NCBI GenBank assembly: GCA_910588855.1
Contig: CAJUSR010000007.1
Span: 62,001 to 126,000 of the forward strand
Source of the DNA: an uncultured Kineothrix sp.
GTDB taxonomy: Bacteria > Bacillota > Clostridia > Lachnospirales > Lachnospiraceae
DNA length: 64,000 bases
Reading direction: 5' to 3'
The position numbers were made by a program, and so were the translations under genes. The notes under the pieces were generated by a model. That model had not been told where the DNA came from, did not search any database, and saw only the letters and a list, made by a program, of their open reading frames with translations. This document shows, one piece after another, positions 43,046 to 52,032 of the stretch (positions are counted from its first letter, which is position 1; every line of letters starts with the position of its first letter).

Positions 43046-43927
43046 ATGAAGTACAAGACTTTATTGGCGGGAAACGATGCTTCTATAATTGATAGTTTTT
43101 TCACTCAGATGGGAAATAGTTTTGAAGCTATGACGACCTCGCTTCGCAGTGAGGATATTATGAGGCATGTAAACTATTTTGCGCCTAACGTTTTTATATA
43201 TTGTCTCCATAACGAAACGAGAGAGAATATGAGCCAGATGGGGAATGTAAAGTATAAATTATCCCAGGAGAATATTCCGTTTGTCATAATTGGAGCGAAA
43301 GAAAACTGCGATGAATTTGAGCGGGTGGCAGTAAACGTTTCCGATATGTCTTTATACCGGCCGCTGTCTGCCGAGGTAATCAGGGAAAGGATTACCACTC
43401 TTTTACAGAAAAAAGGGATTTCACCGGATCAGCCCAAACCTACGGCAGGGCAGACGGGCAATGTGCAGGGCCAGCCGAATATACCGCCGTCTGCAGGATT
43501 GCCCGGTGCGCAGGCAATGCCGCCTGTTTTCGGCCAGCCCTTGCCGCAGAATACGGGAACTTCGCAACGGAAGCATATTTTGGTAGTGGATGATAATTCT
43601 ATGATGTTGAGGCTGGTAAAGGAACATTTGCATGAGAAATACGATGTGGCGACAGCCCTCAGCGGCAAAATCGCTTTGAAATTTTTAAGGAATAAAAAGA
43701 CGGATTTGATTTTGCTGGATTATGAGATGCCGGATGAAAATGGTCCTGCTGTTTTGGAAAAATTGCGCGCTTCCGATGCGACAAAAAATATTCCCGTCGT
43801 TTTTTTGACCGGGGTTACGGAAAGCAAGAAAATTAAGGAAGCCCTTATAATGAAACCGCAAAGTTATCTGCTTAAACCGATTAACCGCGAGAGGTTAATG
43901 GATACGATTGAGAAGCTTATCGGGTAA
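43046..43927 (+). CDS. Response regulator with two receiver-like domains
   Basis: A 293-residue protein: an N-terminal receiver-like domain (MKYKTLLAGNDASIIDSFF; no standard Asp pocket seen), a Pro/Gln-rich linker (residues 125-175) and a canonical C-terminal receiver with VVDDNSMM, phosphoacceptor Asp about 225 in LLDYEMP, Thr in FLTG and Lys in LLKP. There is no output domain, so it may relay phosphate or act by protein contact. It lies 34 bases before the hybrid kinase. Start chosen at 43046 behind GAGGAGGAG. Confidence 0.9.
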   Translation: MKYKTLLAGNDASIIDSFFTQMGNSFEAMTTSLRSEDIMRHVNYFAPNVFIYCLHNETRENMSQMGNVKYKLSQENIPFVIIGAKENCDEFERVAVNVSDMSLYRPLSAEVIRERITTLLQKKGISPDQPKPTAGQTGNVQGQPNIPPSAGLPGAQAMPPVFGQPLPQNTGTSQRKHILVVDDNSMMLRLVKEHLHEKYDVATALSGKIALKFLRNKKTDLILLDYEMPDENGPAVLEKLRASDATKNIPVVFLTGVTESKKIKEALIMKPQSYLLKPINRERLMDTIEKLIG

Positions 43928-43961
43928 AGCATGTCTTGTGGATTGAAAAGAGGGTAGACAT

Positions 43962-46643
43962 ATGGATATAGATTTTGAATTGCATTTGACGGATTTGATT
44001 GATGTTGAAATTCTGCAAAGGATACAGGACGGATTTTCCAATACGACAGGCATTGCAGCTCTGACAACAGATGCAGGAGGGATTGCCGTAACGGAAGGGT
44101 CTAATTTCACCGATTTTTGTATGAAATGTACGAGGAGTACGGAAATTGGCTATAGCCGCTGCATGGAGTGTGACAGAAAAGGGGCGGAGCAGGCATTGAA
44201 GCAGGGAGAGCCGGCTGTCTATACATGCCATGCAGGGCTCGTAGAGTTTTCCGCACCGATTGTAGTGGATGGCAAGCTGCTTGGGTGTTTCCTTGGCGGT
44301 CAGATTCTCACAGAGCCTCTGGATTTGGAAAGCATAAAGAAAACAGCGGCAGAAATCGGCGTAGACCCGGATAAATATGTGGAAGCAGCCCAAAAATTGA
44401 AAGTAGTAGACCAATATACGGTGGATAACGCAGCAAAGTTTTTGCGCATGACGGCGGATATGCTGTCTGAAATGGCGCATAATAAATATCTTGTTTATGA
44501 AGCGAATATAGCGTTGGAGAAATCGGGGAATCTGAAATCCGATTTTCTGGCAAATATGAGCCATGAAATCAGGACGCCTATGAATGCGGTAATCGGTATG
44601 GCAGAGATGGCTCTCAGGGAGGAGCTGCCGCCGACCGCAAGGGAGTATATTTATCAGATTAAAGCGGCCGGGAAATCGCTGCTTACCATTATCAACGATA
44701 TCCTTGATTTTTCAAAGATAGAATCCGGAAGGATGGATATCAATGAAGTGGATTATGAACCGATGTCCATCGTATATGATGTGGCTAATATCGTGATGAC
44801 AAGGCTGAAGGGAAAGGATGTAGAGCTGGTAATTGATATTATACCGGATTTGCCCAATGGGTTAAGAGGGGACAATATCAGGATTAAGCAAGTCCTTTTG
44901 AATCTGGCGAATAATGCGGCGAAGTTTACGTCTCAGGGGAAAATCGGCATGAAGATGGGATTTACACAGATAAACCCTGATGAAATCGAACTTTATGTTT
45001 CCGTAGAGGATACGGGAATCGGTATTAAGAAAGAAGATATTGAGAAATTGTTCCAGTCTTTTCAGCAGGTGGACAGCAAAAGGAATAGGAATATTGAAGG
45101 CACCGGGCTGGGGCTTGCAATTTCCAAAAGGCTTTTGACGCTGATGGACGGCGACATTTGGGTGGAAAGCGAATACGAAAAAGGCAGCAGATTCTATTGC
45201 AAACTTCCACAAAAAATTATCGACAAAAAACCTAGCATTACAATAAAGGACCCGGAGTCTATTTTGGTTGTGGGATTGTTTTCCAACCCTTATTTAAGAG
45301 GAGGGCTTTGTTCTGATGTGACAAATTTAGGCGTGGATTATATATTGATGGCGCCCAAAGACCTTAATACATTCCCGGATGACAAAAGGGTTTTTCTTTT
45401 TATAGAACATCCTTTGTTTTCGGAAATGGTAGAAGACTTTATCCGGCATAACCCGCAGATTACAGCTGTGCTTCTGATTGATTTCTATGATAATGTAAAT
45501 TCCGACATCCCTAATCTTCTCATATTGCGGAAACCTCTTTTTGCAATGAATATTGCCATGATATTGAATGGTGAGGAGTTGAATTTTGTAGATGATACGG
45601 ATGAAAAGGAATTTGACTTTATTGCCCCCGAAGCTGAAATCCTTATAGTGGATGACAATGCGGTGAATCTGACTGTAGCGGAAGGGATTTTAGAGCCGCT
45701 GAAGATGAAGATAGATACGGTAACCAGCGGCAAGGCTGCCGTAGACAAGATTTCAAAATTCCATTATGATATTATCTTTATGGATCATATGATGCCGGAA
45801 CTGGACGGGGTGGAGACGACGCATATTATCAGACGTTTTCATCCGGAGTATGATGATGTGCCAATTATTGCCTTGACCGCAAATGCTATGGAGGGTACGA
45901 AGGAGATGTTCTGCAGGGAAGGGATGAACGACTTTGTTGCCAAACCCGTGGAACTTCGTTTGCTGGCTGCCAAGGTAAAGAAATGGCTGCCAATAGAAAA
46001 GGTACAGAAGGTTTACATAACAAAAAGTGTCGACAAAGAAGAGAAAAAGCTGGATCATATTGTAGTGGGCGATTTGGATATAAAATATGCTATGGAATTT
46101 TTAATCAGTGAGGAACTGTTCTGGAAAGTTTTGAAAGTGTATTACCATAGCATTGAGAAGAAGGCGAAATTAATTAAGACGATGGAAGAAGAGGGGGATT
46201 GGACAGGATATACGATAGAAGTCCATGCATTAAAAAATTCTTCCAAGCAAATCGGTGCCATGTCCTTGTCCGAGAAAGCGGCAGCCTTAGAAAAAGCAGG
46301 GAATGCAAGGGATGTATCTACAATCCATAGGTATACGGATGATATGCTGGAACAGTATCTTGGTTATCTGCCGGTGCTGGAGCCTTTCTGCGCGGATAAG
46401 GAAGAGGAATCCGAGAAGAAAGCTTTTTCAAAGGAGGCTTTGCTTGAGTGCTTCCGAAAGATGAAGATGGCGGTAGAAGATTTGGATATGGACGGGATGG
46501 AGGAAGTTATTCAGGAGATGGAGCAATACCAATACGAAGGATGGAGGAAGGAATTATTCCTTCAGTTAAAGTATGCAGTGGAAGAGGTGGATGCAGACAG
46601 CTGCGAGAGTATTATGCTGGAGTGGGGGAAGAAGGCGGAGTAA
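43962..46643 (+). CDS. PocR-type hybrid histidine kinase with REC and HPt
   Basis: An 893-residue cytosolic phosphorelay kinase: N-terminal PocR sensory domain (residues 1-170, with the Cys cluster CMKCTRSTEIGYSRCMEC), HisKA with H about 201 (MSHEIRTPMNAVIG), HATPase_c (NLANNAAKFT, DTGIGI, GTGLGLAIS), a degenerate receiver (about 430-540), a true receiver with Asp about 608 (IIFMDHMMP), and an HPt domain with His about 755 (VHALKNSSKQIG). The PocR domain suggests a soluble ligand, often organic or metal-cofactor related. It forms a unit with the preceding regulator. Confidence 0.92.
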   Translation: MDIDFELHLTDLIDVEILQRIQDGFSNTTGIAALTTDAGGIAVTEGSNFTDFCMKCTRSTEIGYSRCMECDRKGAEQALKQGEPAVYTCHAGLVEFSAPIVVDGKLLGCFLGGQILTEPLDLESIKKTAAEIGVDPDKYVEAAQKLKVVDQYTVDNAAKFLRMTADMLSEMAHNKYLVYEANIALEKSGNLKSDFLANMSHEIRTPMNAVIGMAEMALREELPPTAREYIYQIKAAGKSLLTIINDILDFSKIESGRMDINEVDYEPMSIVYDVANIVMTRLKGKDVELVIDIIPDLPNGLRGDNIRIKQVLLNLANNAAKFTSQGKIGMKMGFTQINPDEIELYVSVEDTGIGIKKEDIEKLFQSFQQVDSKRNRNIEGTGLGLAISKRLLTLMDGDIWVESEYEKGSRFYCKLPQKIIDKKPSITIKDPESILVVGLFSNPYLRGGLCSDVTNLGVDYILMAPKDLNTFPDDKRVFLFIEHPLFSEMVEDFIRHNPQITAVLLIDFYDNVNSDIPNLLILRKPLFAMNIAMILNGEELNFVDDTDEKEFDFIAPEAEILIVDDNAVNLTVAEGILEPLKMKIDTVTSGKAAVDKISKFHYDIIFMDHMMPELDGVETTHIIRRFHPEYDDVPIIALTANAMEGTKEMFCREGMNDFVAKPVELRLLAAKVKKWLPIEKVQKVYITKSVDKEEKKLDHIVVGDLDIKYAMEFLISEELFWKVLKVYYHSIEKKAKLIKTMEEEGDWTGYTIEVHALKNSSKQIGAMSLSEKAAALEKAGNARDVSTIHRYTDDMLEQYLGYLPVLEPFCADKEEESEKKAFSKEALLECFRKMKMAVEDLDMDGMEEVIQEMEQYQYEGWRKELFLQLKYAVEEVDADSCESIMLEWGKKAE

Positions 46644-46718
46644 AAAACGGCGGGAATACGATGATTTTTATCCGTCTGATTTCCCACATGATAAGTCTTC
46701 GCGTCAGGTCTGAATTTG

Positions 46719-46748
46719 TTGCGCAAGTATGGAACAATATGGTATAAT
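46719..46748 (+). promoter_or_regulatory. Promoter of hpf
   Basis: TTGCGC (46719-46724) and TATAAT (46743-46748), 18-base spacer. Confidence 0.6.
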
Positions 46749-46847
46749 AAGGGCAGGCATTATACCAACATTGATTTACGTTTATACGGAGAGGACAAGT
46801 TTAGAGTGTAGTGTTCACAGAATAATCCAACGAAAGGGATGAGAAAT

Positions 46848-47375
46848 ATGAAGTTTGTTATAGTAGGGAAGAATATTGAGGTTACAGAGGGGTTAAAAAC
46901 GGCAGTTGAGGATAAAATCGGCAAGCTGGAAAGATATTTTACCCAGGAAACAGAGGTACATGTTACATTAAGCGTAGAAAAAGAACGGCAGAAGATAGAA
47001 GTGACGATACCGGTGAAAGGCAATATCATCCGTTCGGAGCAGGTCAGCAACGATATGTATGTTTCTATCGACTTGGTGGAAGAGATTATTGAAAGACAGA
47101 TTAAAAAGTATAAAAACAAACTGATAGACCAGAAGCAATCGGCAAGCTTTTTCAAGCAGGAGTTCATTGAAAAAGACTATATGGACGATGAAGAAGTGAA
47201 AATCATACGGACAAAGAAGTTTGACATTAAGCCCATGTATCCGGAAGATGCATGTGTGCAGATGGAGCTTCTTGGGCATAATTTCTTTGTATTCTTCAAC
47301 GCGGAGACTGAACAGGTTAACGTGGTATATAAGAGGAAAGGGAATACCTATGGCCTGATTGAGCCGGAGGTGTAG
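46848..47375 (+). CDS. hpf: Long ribosome hibernation promoting factor
   Basis: The 175-residue protein has the N-terminal ribosome-binding domain (MKFVIVGKNIEVTEGLKTAVEDKIGKLERYF) and the C-terminal dimerisation domain (KFDIKPMYPEDACVQMELLGHNFFVFFN) of the long HPF. It stalls and dimerises ribosomes into 100S particles in stationary phase. I start at 46848 (AAAGGG nine bases upstream) rather than the ATG at 46839. Confidence 0.96.
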   Translation: MKFVIVGKNIEVTEGLKTAVEDKIGKLERYFTQETEVHVTLSVEKERQKIEVTIPVKGNIIRSEQVSNDMYVSIDLVEEIIERQIKKYKNKLIDQKQSASFFKQEFIEKDYMDDEEVKIIRTKKFDIKPMYPEDACVQMELLGHNFFVFFNAETEQVNVVYKRKGNTYGLIEPEV

Positions 47376-47476
47376 GCGGACAAGCTTGTGGGATATGTGT
47401 AGAAGTTTGTGCAAAAAGAGGATAAAACAGAGGATTTCTTGTAGCGATGAATGATTTTGCCTGCGGGTAATTATGC

Positions 47477-47482
47477 TATAAT
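47477..47482 (+). promoter_or_regulatory. Extended -10 of the ImmA/IrrE gene
   Basis: TATAAT preceded by TGC gives an extended -10; a weak TTTTGC lies 16 bases before it. Confidence 0.5.
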
Positions 47483-47587
47483 TATTATGTTTTTCAACAA
47501 CATTCCCAATGAGGAAAGGATGGTGGATGCATAATAGCCAGAATCATTTATTTCAGCAAGAGGGCCAATTACAAAAGGATAATATAT

Positions 47588-48181
47588 ATGGACAAGCTTA
47601 AAGCACTCAATACTTATATAGAAACAACGAAAAGAGAGATATTAGAGGGAAAAAATATAAGCCCTCATACTATTTCTGAAAAAATACTCAGCATCTGGGG
47701 GGTAAAGGAGCCTCCGGTTCCGATTATAGAGATATTGAAAGCATTAGGGTTCCGGATTTTTGAACAGGAGTATAAGGAAGAGGACAGGGAACTATCCGGA
47801 TTTATTGCGATTGATAATGAATATCGGGATAAATTTGGTACAGACAAAATTATTTCTTTAAATACTGCGGATAACCAAGGGCATAAACGTTTTACATTAG
47901 CCCATGAATTGAGCCATTATATTTTTGATTTTAACCCGCGGGTGATGGCGTCTTACTCAAACCCATACATAACATATGAGGCGGATAAACCGATAGAGAA
48001 GGATGCAAATAGGTTTGCAGCGAATTTGCTAATGCCTGAAAAAATTTTTATAAAAGAATATAAAAGATTGAAAGAGGAAGGTTTGGGGCTATATGACATA
48101 GTGGGAAAACTTTCGGAGGAATTTTTAGTTTCTGCCAAGGCAATTGAGAAGAGATTTGTAGAAGTGGGAATAAATGGATGA
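47588..48181 (+). CDS. ImmA/IrrE-family metallopeptidase
   Basis: A 197-residue zinc peptidase: RFTLAHELSHYIFDF holds the HExxH-type motif, and DANRFAANLLMP is the ImmA/IrrE family signature. Such proteases cut cognate XRE repressors in mobile elements or stress responses. No XRE gene is adjacent, which is unusual. It overlaps the following membrane-protein gene by 4 bases, implying a functional pair. Confidence 0.92.
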   Translation: MDKLKALNTYIETTKREILEGKNISPHTISEKILSIWGVKEPPVPIIEILKALGFRIFEQEYKEEDRELSGFIAIDNEYRDKFGTDKIISLNTADNQGHKRFTLAHELSHYIFDFNPRVMASYSNPYITYEADKPIEKDANRFAANLLMPEKIFIKEYKRLKEEGLGLYDIVGKLSEEFLVSAKAIEKRFVEVGING

Positions 48182-48654
48182 CAGATGCGGAAAATACACA
48201 TGATAATGAGGATAGGTATTTAAACTACCTTGAGGAACCAGCAAATACGGATGAGATTGCAACGGACGAGATGCTGGCGGGAAATGATAAACGGCACTTG
48301 ATAAGGCATAATGAAAATTACACAAAGTTGTTGTCATGTTATGTAAATAATATTGCAAAAACCTTAAAAGCGAAATATTATTTTAAGATAATTTTTTTCG
48401 GTGTTGTTATGCTTGCCATAGTATCAGTAATTGTTATGTTCGTATGGTCGCTGATTTGTGCATTAGAGTGTGAGGGTTTGGAAGCAGCAGTCGTAGCTGT
48501 AATCGGTTCGTTTGTTTCCATAATATCTGCAACAATTGTTTTACCCTCCATTATAGCTAAATATCTTTTCAATTTGGATGAGGAAAAAGATGCCGTGGAA
48601 ATTATAAAAGGGATGCAGGAGTTTGATAAAACAATACGGAAGCATAATGATTAA
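48178..48654 (+). CDS. Small membrane protein paired with the ImmA peptidase
   Basis: A 158-residue protein with an acidic N-terminus (residues 1-60) and two membrane helices (FFGVVMLAIVSVIVMFVWSLI and AVVAVIGSFVSIISATIVLP), then a short charged tail. I do not recognise the family. The ATGA overlap with the peptidase suggests joint action, for example anchoring or being its substrate. Confidence 0.65.
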   Translation: MTDAENTHDNEDRYLNYLEEPANTDEIATDEMLAGNDKRHLIRHNENYTKLLSCYVNNIAKTLKAKYYFKIIFFGVVMLAIVSVIVMFVWSLICALECEGLEAAVVAVIGSFVSIISATIVLPSIIAKYLFNLDEEKDAVEIIKGMQEFDKTIRKHND

Positions 48655-48695
48655 GGCATTATTTTATAAGGGTTAATTATAATAAAAAAAGAGAT

Positions 48696-48726
48696 AGATG
48701 CGTGGCATGGCTGCGCATCTTTTTTC
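48696..48726 (+). terminator. Intrinsic terminator after the ImmA pair
   Basis: AGATGCG pairs with CGCATCT and is followed by TTTTT. It overlaps the upstream part of the M23 peptidase reading frame, supporting the later start chosen for that gene. Confidence 0.8.
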
Positions 48727-48760
48727 ATATATTGCTATGAGATATGTAGGATGGTGGAAA

Positions 48761-49849
48761 ATGCAATATCTGAAAAGAATAAAAAAGGCTATATTGATAG
48801 AAGGAATACTTTTGGCATCATTGTGCAGCGTATTCATGATGGGGGCGCTGAAGGGGAACAGGACGGGAACACAGCCGCAGGCGGTGGAGGTTGGCTCGGT
48901 CGGGGAGAAAGAATATATCAAATGGGTGGATTTTAATGTTTCTTATGAAGCGTTGTGCGAAGCCTATAAGTGGGATGTGGAGACTTATGAAGAAGCCCAG
49001 GCGGATAAAAATATTGCGCATGTAAACTGGATACAATTGCTTGCCTATGTAGGGGCGAAACATGGAGGGAACTTCCCTTCCGGCACGGTATCAGAAATTG
49101 CGAAGACGGCAAAAAAAGTAAAAACAAATGAAATAACGATGGCAGAGCTTGTCAGGGATATGAAGTATTATGCCTATTATCTGGAAGCGTATGAGGCTGT
49201 TTTGGGCGGCTTTGTAGGGGAGTATGAGATACAGAAAAAGAGGGAGGACGGAAAGGCGGAGTGGGAGAAATGTTATGGGCTGAAGGCTTTTTCGCCTATT
49301 GCAAAAGGGTTTGAATACAGCGATTATGATGATTTCGGTGCATCCAGAAGCTACGGTTATTCCAGGCCGCATTTGGGGCATGACATGATGGGGCAGGTAG
49401 GCACACCCGTGGTGGCGATTGAGTCCGGCTATGTGGAAGCGATTGGGTGGAACCAATATGGGGGCTGGCGTCTGGGCATCCGCAGTTTCGATGGGAAAAG
49501 GTATTATTATTATGCCCATTTACGGCAGAATTTCCCATATTGCAAAGATTTGGAAGAGGGAAGCGTAGTGACGGCAGGGCAGGTCATCGGTTATATGGGG
49601 CATACCGGCTACAGCAAAACGGAAAATGTGAACAACATAAAAGTAGTCCATCTCCATTGGGGATTGCAGCTTATTTTTGATGAGTCGCAGAAAGAGGGAA
49701 ACAATGAGATATGGATTGATTGTTATGATTTGAGCCGGTTCCTTTATAAGAACCGTTCGGAAACAGTAAAGAATGAGGAGACAAAAGAATGGTACCGCGT
49801 TTATGATATGAAGGACCCGGCGGTGGAGAAATATTTGAGAAGTAAATAG
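48761..49849 (+). CDS. M23-family peptidoglycan endopeptidase (LytM-type)
   Basis: A 362-residue protein with an N-terminal signal/anchor (ILIEGILLASLCSVFMMGAL) and a C-terminal M23 domain: HLGHDMMGQVGTPVVAIESG supplies the first His/Asp and VVHLHWGLQL the HxH ligand pair. M23 enzymes cut peptide cross-links in the wall or activate other hydrolases. The middle region is helical. Start 48761 has GGATGGTGG upstream; the longer frame runs through the preceding terminator. Confidence 0.9.
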   Translation: MQYLKRIKKAILIEGILLASLCSVFMMGALKGNRTGTQPQAVEVGSVGEKEYIKWVDFNVSYEALCEAYKWDVETYEEAQADKNIAHVNWIQLLAYVGAKHGGNFPSGTVSEIAKTAKKVKTNEITMAELVRDMKYYAYYLEAYEAVLGGFVGEYEIQKKREDGKAEWEKCYGLKAFSPIAKGFEYSDYDDFGASRSYGYSRPHLGHDMMGQVGTPVVAIESGYVEAIGWNQYGGWRLGIRSFDGKRYYYYAHLRQNFPYCKDLEEGSVVTAGQVIGYMGHTGYSKTENVNNIKVVHLHWGLQLIFDESQKEGNNEIWIDCYDLSRFLYKNRSETVKNEETKEWYRVYDMKDPAVEKYLRSK

Positions 49850-49872
49850 GCGGAACCAAAACAAACCTTGTT

Positions 49873-49901
49873 TTGACATTAGAGGATTCTTATGCTATGC
49901 T
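49873..49901 (+). promoter_or_regulatory. Promoter of the LytTR operon, leaderless-type
   Basis: TTGACA (49873-49878) and TATGCT (49896-49901), 17-base spacer with a TGC extension. The start codon of the next gene is only 7 bases after the -10, so transcription would begin at or very near the A of the ATG. Confidence 0.65.
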
Positions 49902-49907
49902 TGACAG

Positions 49908-50642
49908 ATGAAAATAGTAATTTGTGATGACAGTATAGAAGACTTGATAAAAATTGAAAAGCTTTTACGCAAATATATGGGTTCTTACACGAATACCGAA
50001 ATCGAGGTAGAGAAGTATTCCAATCCATCCCAATTATACAATAAGATATGCGGGAAGGAATTGGCGGATATTTATATTCTGGATATGCTAATGGATGAAA
50101 AATCGGGAATTGACATCGGCAACAGGATTAGAAAAGCTGATAGTAAAAACGTAATCATTTATGTTACTTCTTCCGATGAGTTTGCATTGGATGCGTATCG
50201 TGTACAAGCTGCAAGATATTTGCTGAAACCGATTAAAGAAGAGGAATTTTTTGAAGCTTTGGACTATGCTTTGGCTAGTACGGAGATAAAAAACGGGCCT
50301 CTTTATTTAGTAAAAACAAAAGGCGGATTTGTATCCATACCTTATTCTAAAATAGAATATATCGAAAATGCGTCAAGAGTATTGGACATTCATTTGACGG
50401 ACGGGGAAAATATAAAAAGTATTTTTATCAGGAAATCTTTTGACACGGAGATAGAAGAATTGCTGAATGATAAAAGCTTTCTTCAAGTCCATAAATCTTT
50501 TGTAATTAATTTAAAACATGTCAAAAGACTGACGATGAATAATGTTGTTATGGAAAGCGGCAAAAGTATTCCTGTCAGCAAGGCAAGAAGCGCAGGGGCA
50601 AAAAAAGAGTATCTTATATTTGCTTCCGAACAGTATAGGTAG
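49908..50642 (+). CDS. LytTR-family response regulator
   Basis: A 244-residue regulator: receiver MKIVICDDSIEDLI with Asp about 60 (IYILDMLMDE) and Lys in LLKPIKEEE, then a LytTR DNA-binding domain (about 140-240, with IPYSKIEYIENASRVLDIHL and VHKSFVINLKHVKRL). It pairs with the GHKL kinase nine bases downstream, an AgrAC/VirRS-like arrangement. There is no ribosome binding site before its ATG, which suggests a leaderless mRNA. No agrB/agrD genes are nearby. Confidence 0.92.
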   Translation: MKIVICDDSIEDLIKIEKLLRKYMGSYTNTEIEVEKYSNPSQLYNKICGKELADIYILDMLMDEKSGIDIGNRIRKADSKNVIIYVTSSDEFALDAYRVQAARYLLKPIKEEEFFEALDYALASTEIKNGPLYLVKTKGGFVSIPYSKIEYIENASRVLDIHLTDGENIKSIFIRKSFDTEIEELLNDKSFLQVHKSFVINLKHVKRLTMNNVVMESGKSIPVSKARSAGAKKEYLIFASEQYR

Positions 50643-50650
50643 GGTCGGGT

Positions 50651-51943
50651 ATGGACTATTTTAGAAGTTCTTATTATGCAATCAGCCATATATTTTTAAT
50701 GTTGTTTATCTATTTATTTGTGACACACCGCTATTCTAAAGAAAAAACGATAGGAATTTGTTTTTCTTCTTTTTTCGTATTGACCATATCCGATTGCCTG
50801 AAATTGAATATGTTTCCGGACAGCGATATATGTTATGTTGTAGTGACTATATTGCAAATATTTGTAACTCAGTTTACCGGAATCTATATATCGGATACAA
50901 GGGATAGCAGAGCTTTGTTTATGGGTTTGACTGCATCCAATTATGTCATAGCCGGCAGTTTAGCCGCATCTATTTTGCATATTTATACGGAAAGCATATT
51001 TTTTTCCCTTGTGGGAAGCTTTTTTATCCACGCCTCCATTTTGCTGTTCCTTTATTTTAAAATCAGGGAGACATGGCTGGAATGCTATGAAAAGGAACTG
51101 GTGAAAGATTGGTGGGGGCTGTGCCTGATTCCGGTTTTCTTTTATTGCGGTTTTTGTTTCCTCGCATTTTTTCCTTATACACTGTATGATAACCCTCATA
51201 ATATATATGGGACTACAATGTTTATTATTACTATGTTCGCTTCCTATGTGGCAGTGTTCCAGTATGTGAAAAGCGAATCTGACCGGATAAGGATTAATTG
51301 GGAGAACGTATTATTTGAGACTTATATTAAGGGGCTTGAGAGCCAGTATTGTCTGGTGGAGCAGGCTGAGAAGAATTTGAAAATCTTACGGCATGATATG
51401 AGGCATTATTCTAATATGATTGATGCATTTTTGGAACAGGGGGAATATGATGAGATTAAAAGGGTGACAGAGTACATAAACGGGGTGACGGAAGACAATA
51501 AAGTGGTTAAATATTGCGAAAATATCGTTATCCATTCTATCCTTTCCCGAATGATAGAAAAGGCCTCTTCTTTGGGGGTAGATATCCGTTTAGATGCTGT
51601 GGTCCTGAAAGACGTGCCGGTGAACGATTATGAATTGGCGGCAGTAATTGCAAATTTGCTGGAAAATGCATTGATTGGTGTGAAAGATTTGGACGAAAAG
51701 GGGAGACGGTATATTGACGCGAAGATTCAGTGTACACAGGAGCATTTATTGATACAAATAAAAAACGAATGCGAAAAAGATGTCATATTCGATTCCCAAA
51801 CAGGGCTTCCGAAAAGCAATATGGGAAACGGGCATGGGCTGGGAATGCAGAGTATATCTGCTTTTTCGGATAAAATAGGGGGAAATGTGGGCTGTTTTTG
51901 CAAAGAGGGGGTTTTCAATATTATTATATTTGCGAAATTTTAG
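50651..51943 (+). CDS. GHKL-domain sensor histidine kinase
   Basis: A 430-residue protein with six or so N-terminal membrane helices, a dimerisation helix with phosphoacceptor His in LRHDMRHYSNMIDAFL, and a GHKL ATPase domain (LAAVIANLLENALIG and GHGLGMQSI). It matches AgrC-type peptide or ligand sensors. It follows the LytTR regulator by 8 bases. The signal cannot be inferred. Confidence 0.9.
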   Translation: MDYFRSSYYAISHIFLMLFIYLFVTHRYSKEKTIGICFSSFFVLTISDCLKLNMFPDSDICYVVVTILQIFVTQFTGIYISDTRDSRALFMGLTASNYVIAGSLAASILHIYTESIFFSLVGSFFIHASILLFLYFKIRETWLECYEKELVKDWWGLCLIPVFFYCGFCFLAFFPYTLYDNPHNIYGTTMFIITMFASYVAVFQYVKSESDRIRINWENVLFETYIKGLESQYCLVEQAEKNLKILRHDMRHYSNMIDAFLEQGEYDEIKRVTEYINGVTEDNKVVKYCENIVIHSILSRMIEKASSLGVDIRLDAVVLKDVPVNDYELAAVIANLLENALIGVKDLDEKGRRYIDAKIQCTQEHLLIQIKNECEKDVIFDSQTGLPKSNMGNGHGLGMQSISAFSDKIGGNVGCFCKEGVFNIIIFAKF

Positions 51944-52032
51944 GCTGTTTTGCGAAAAAACAGGAGGTATGAAAGGCGGGGGAAGCAGTATAATTAAAAA
52001 AATACTATGATACGGGCACAGAGGGGACTTTC

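Noticed and set aside
49908..51943. Complete agr quorum-sensing system
   Set aside because: The LytTR/GHKL pair is AgrAC-like, but no AgrB-like protease or AgrD-like peptide gene is present in the flanks.
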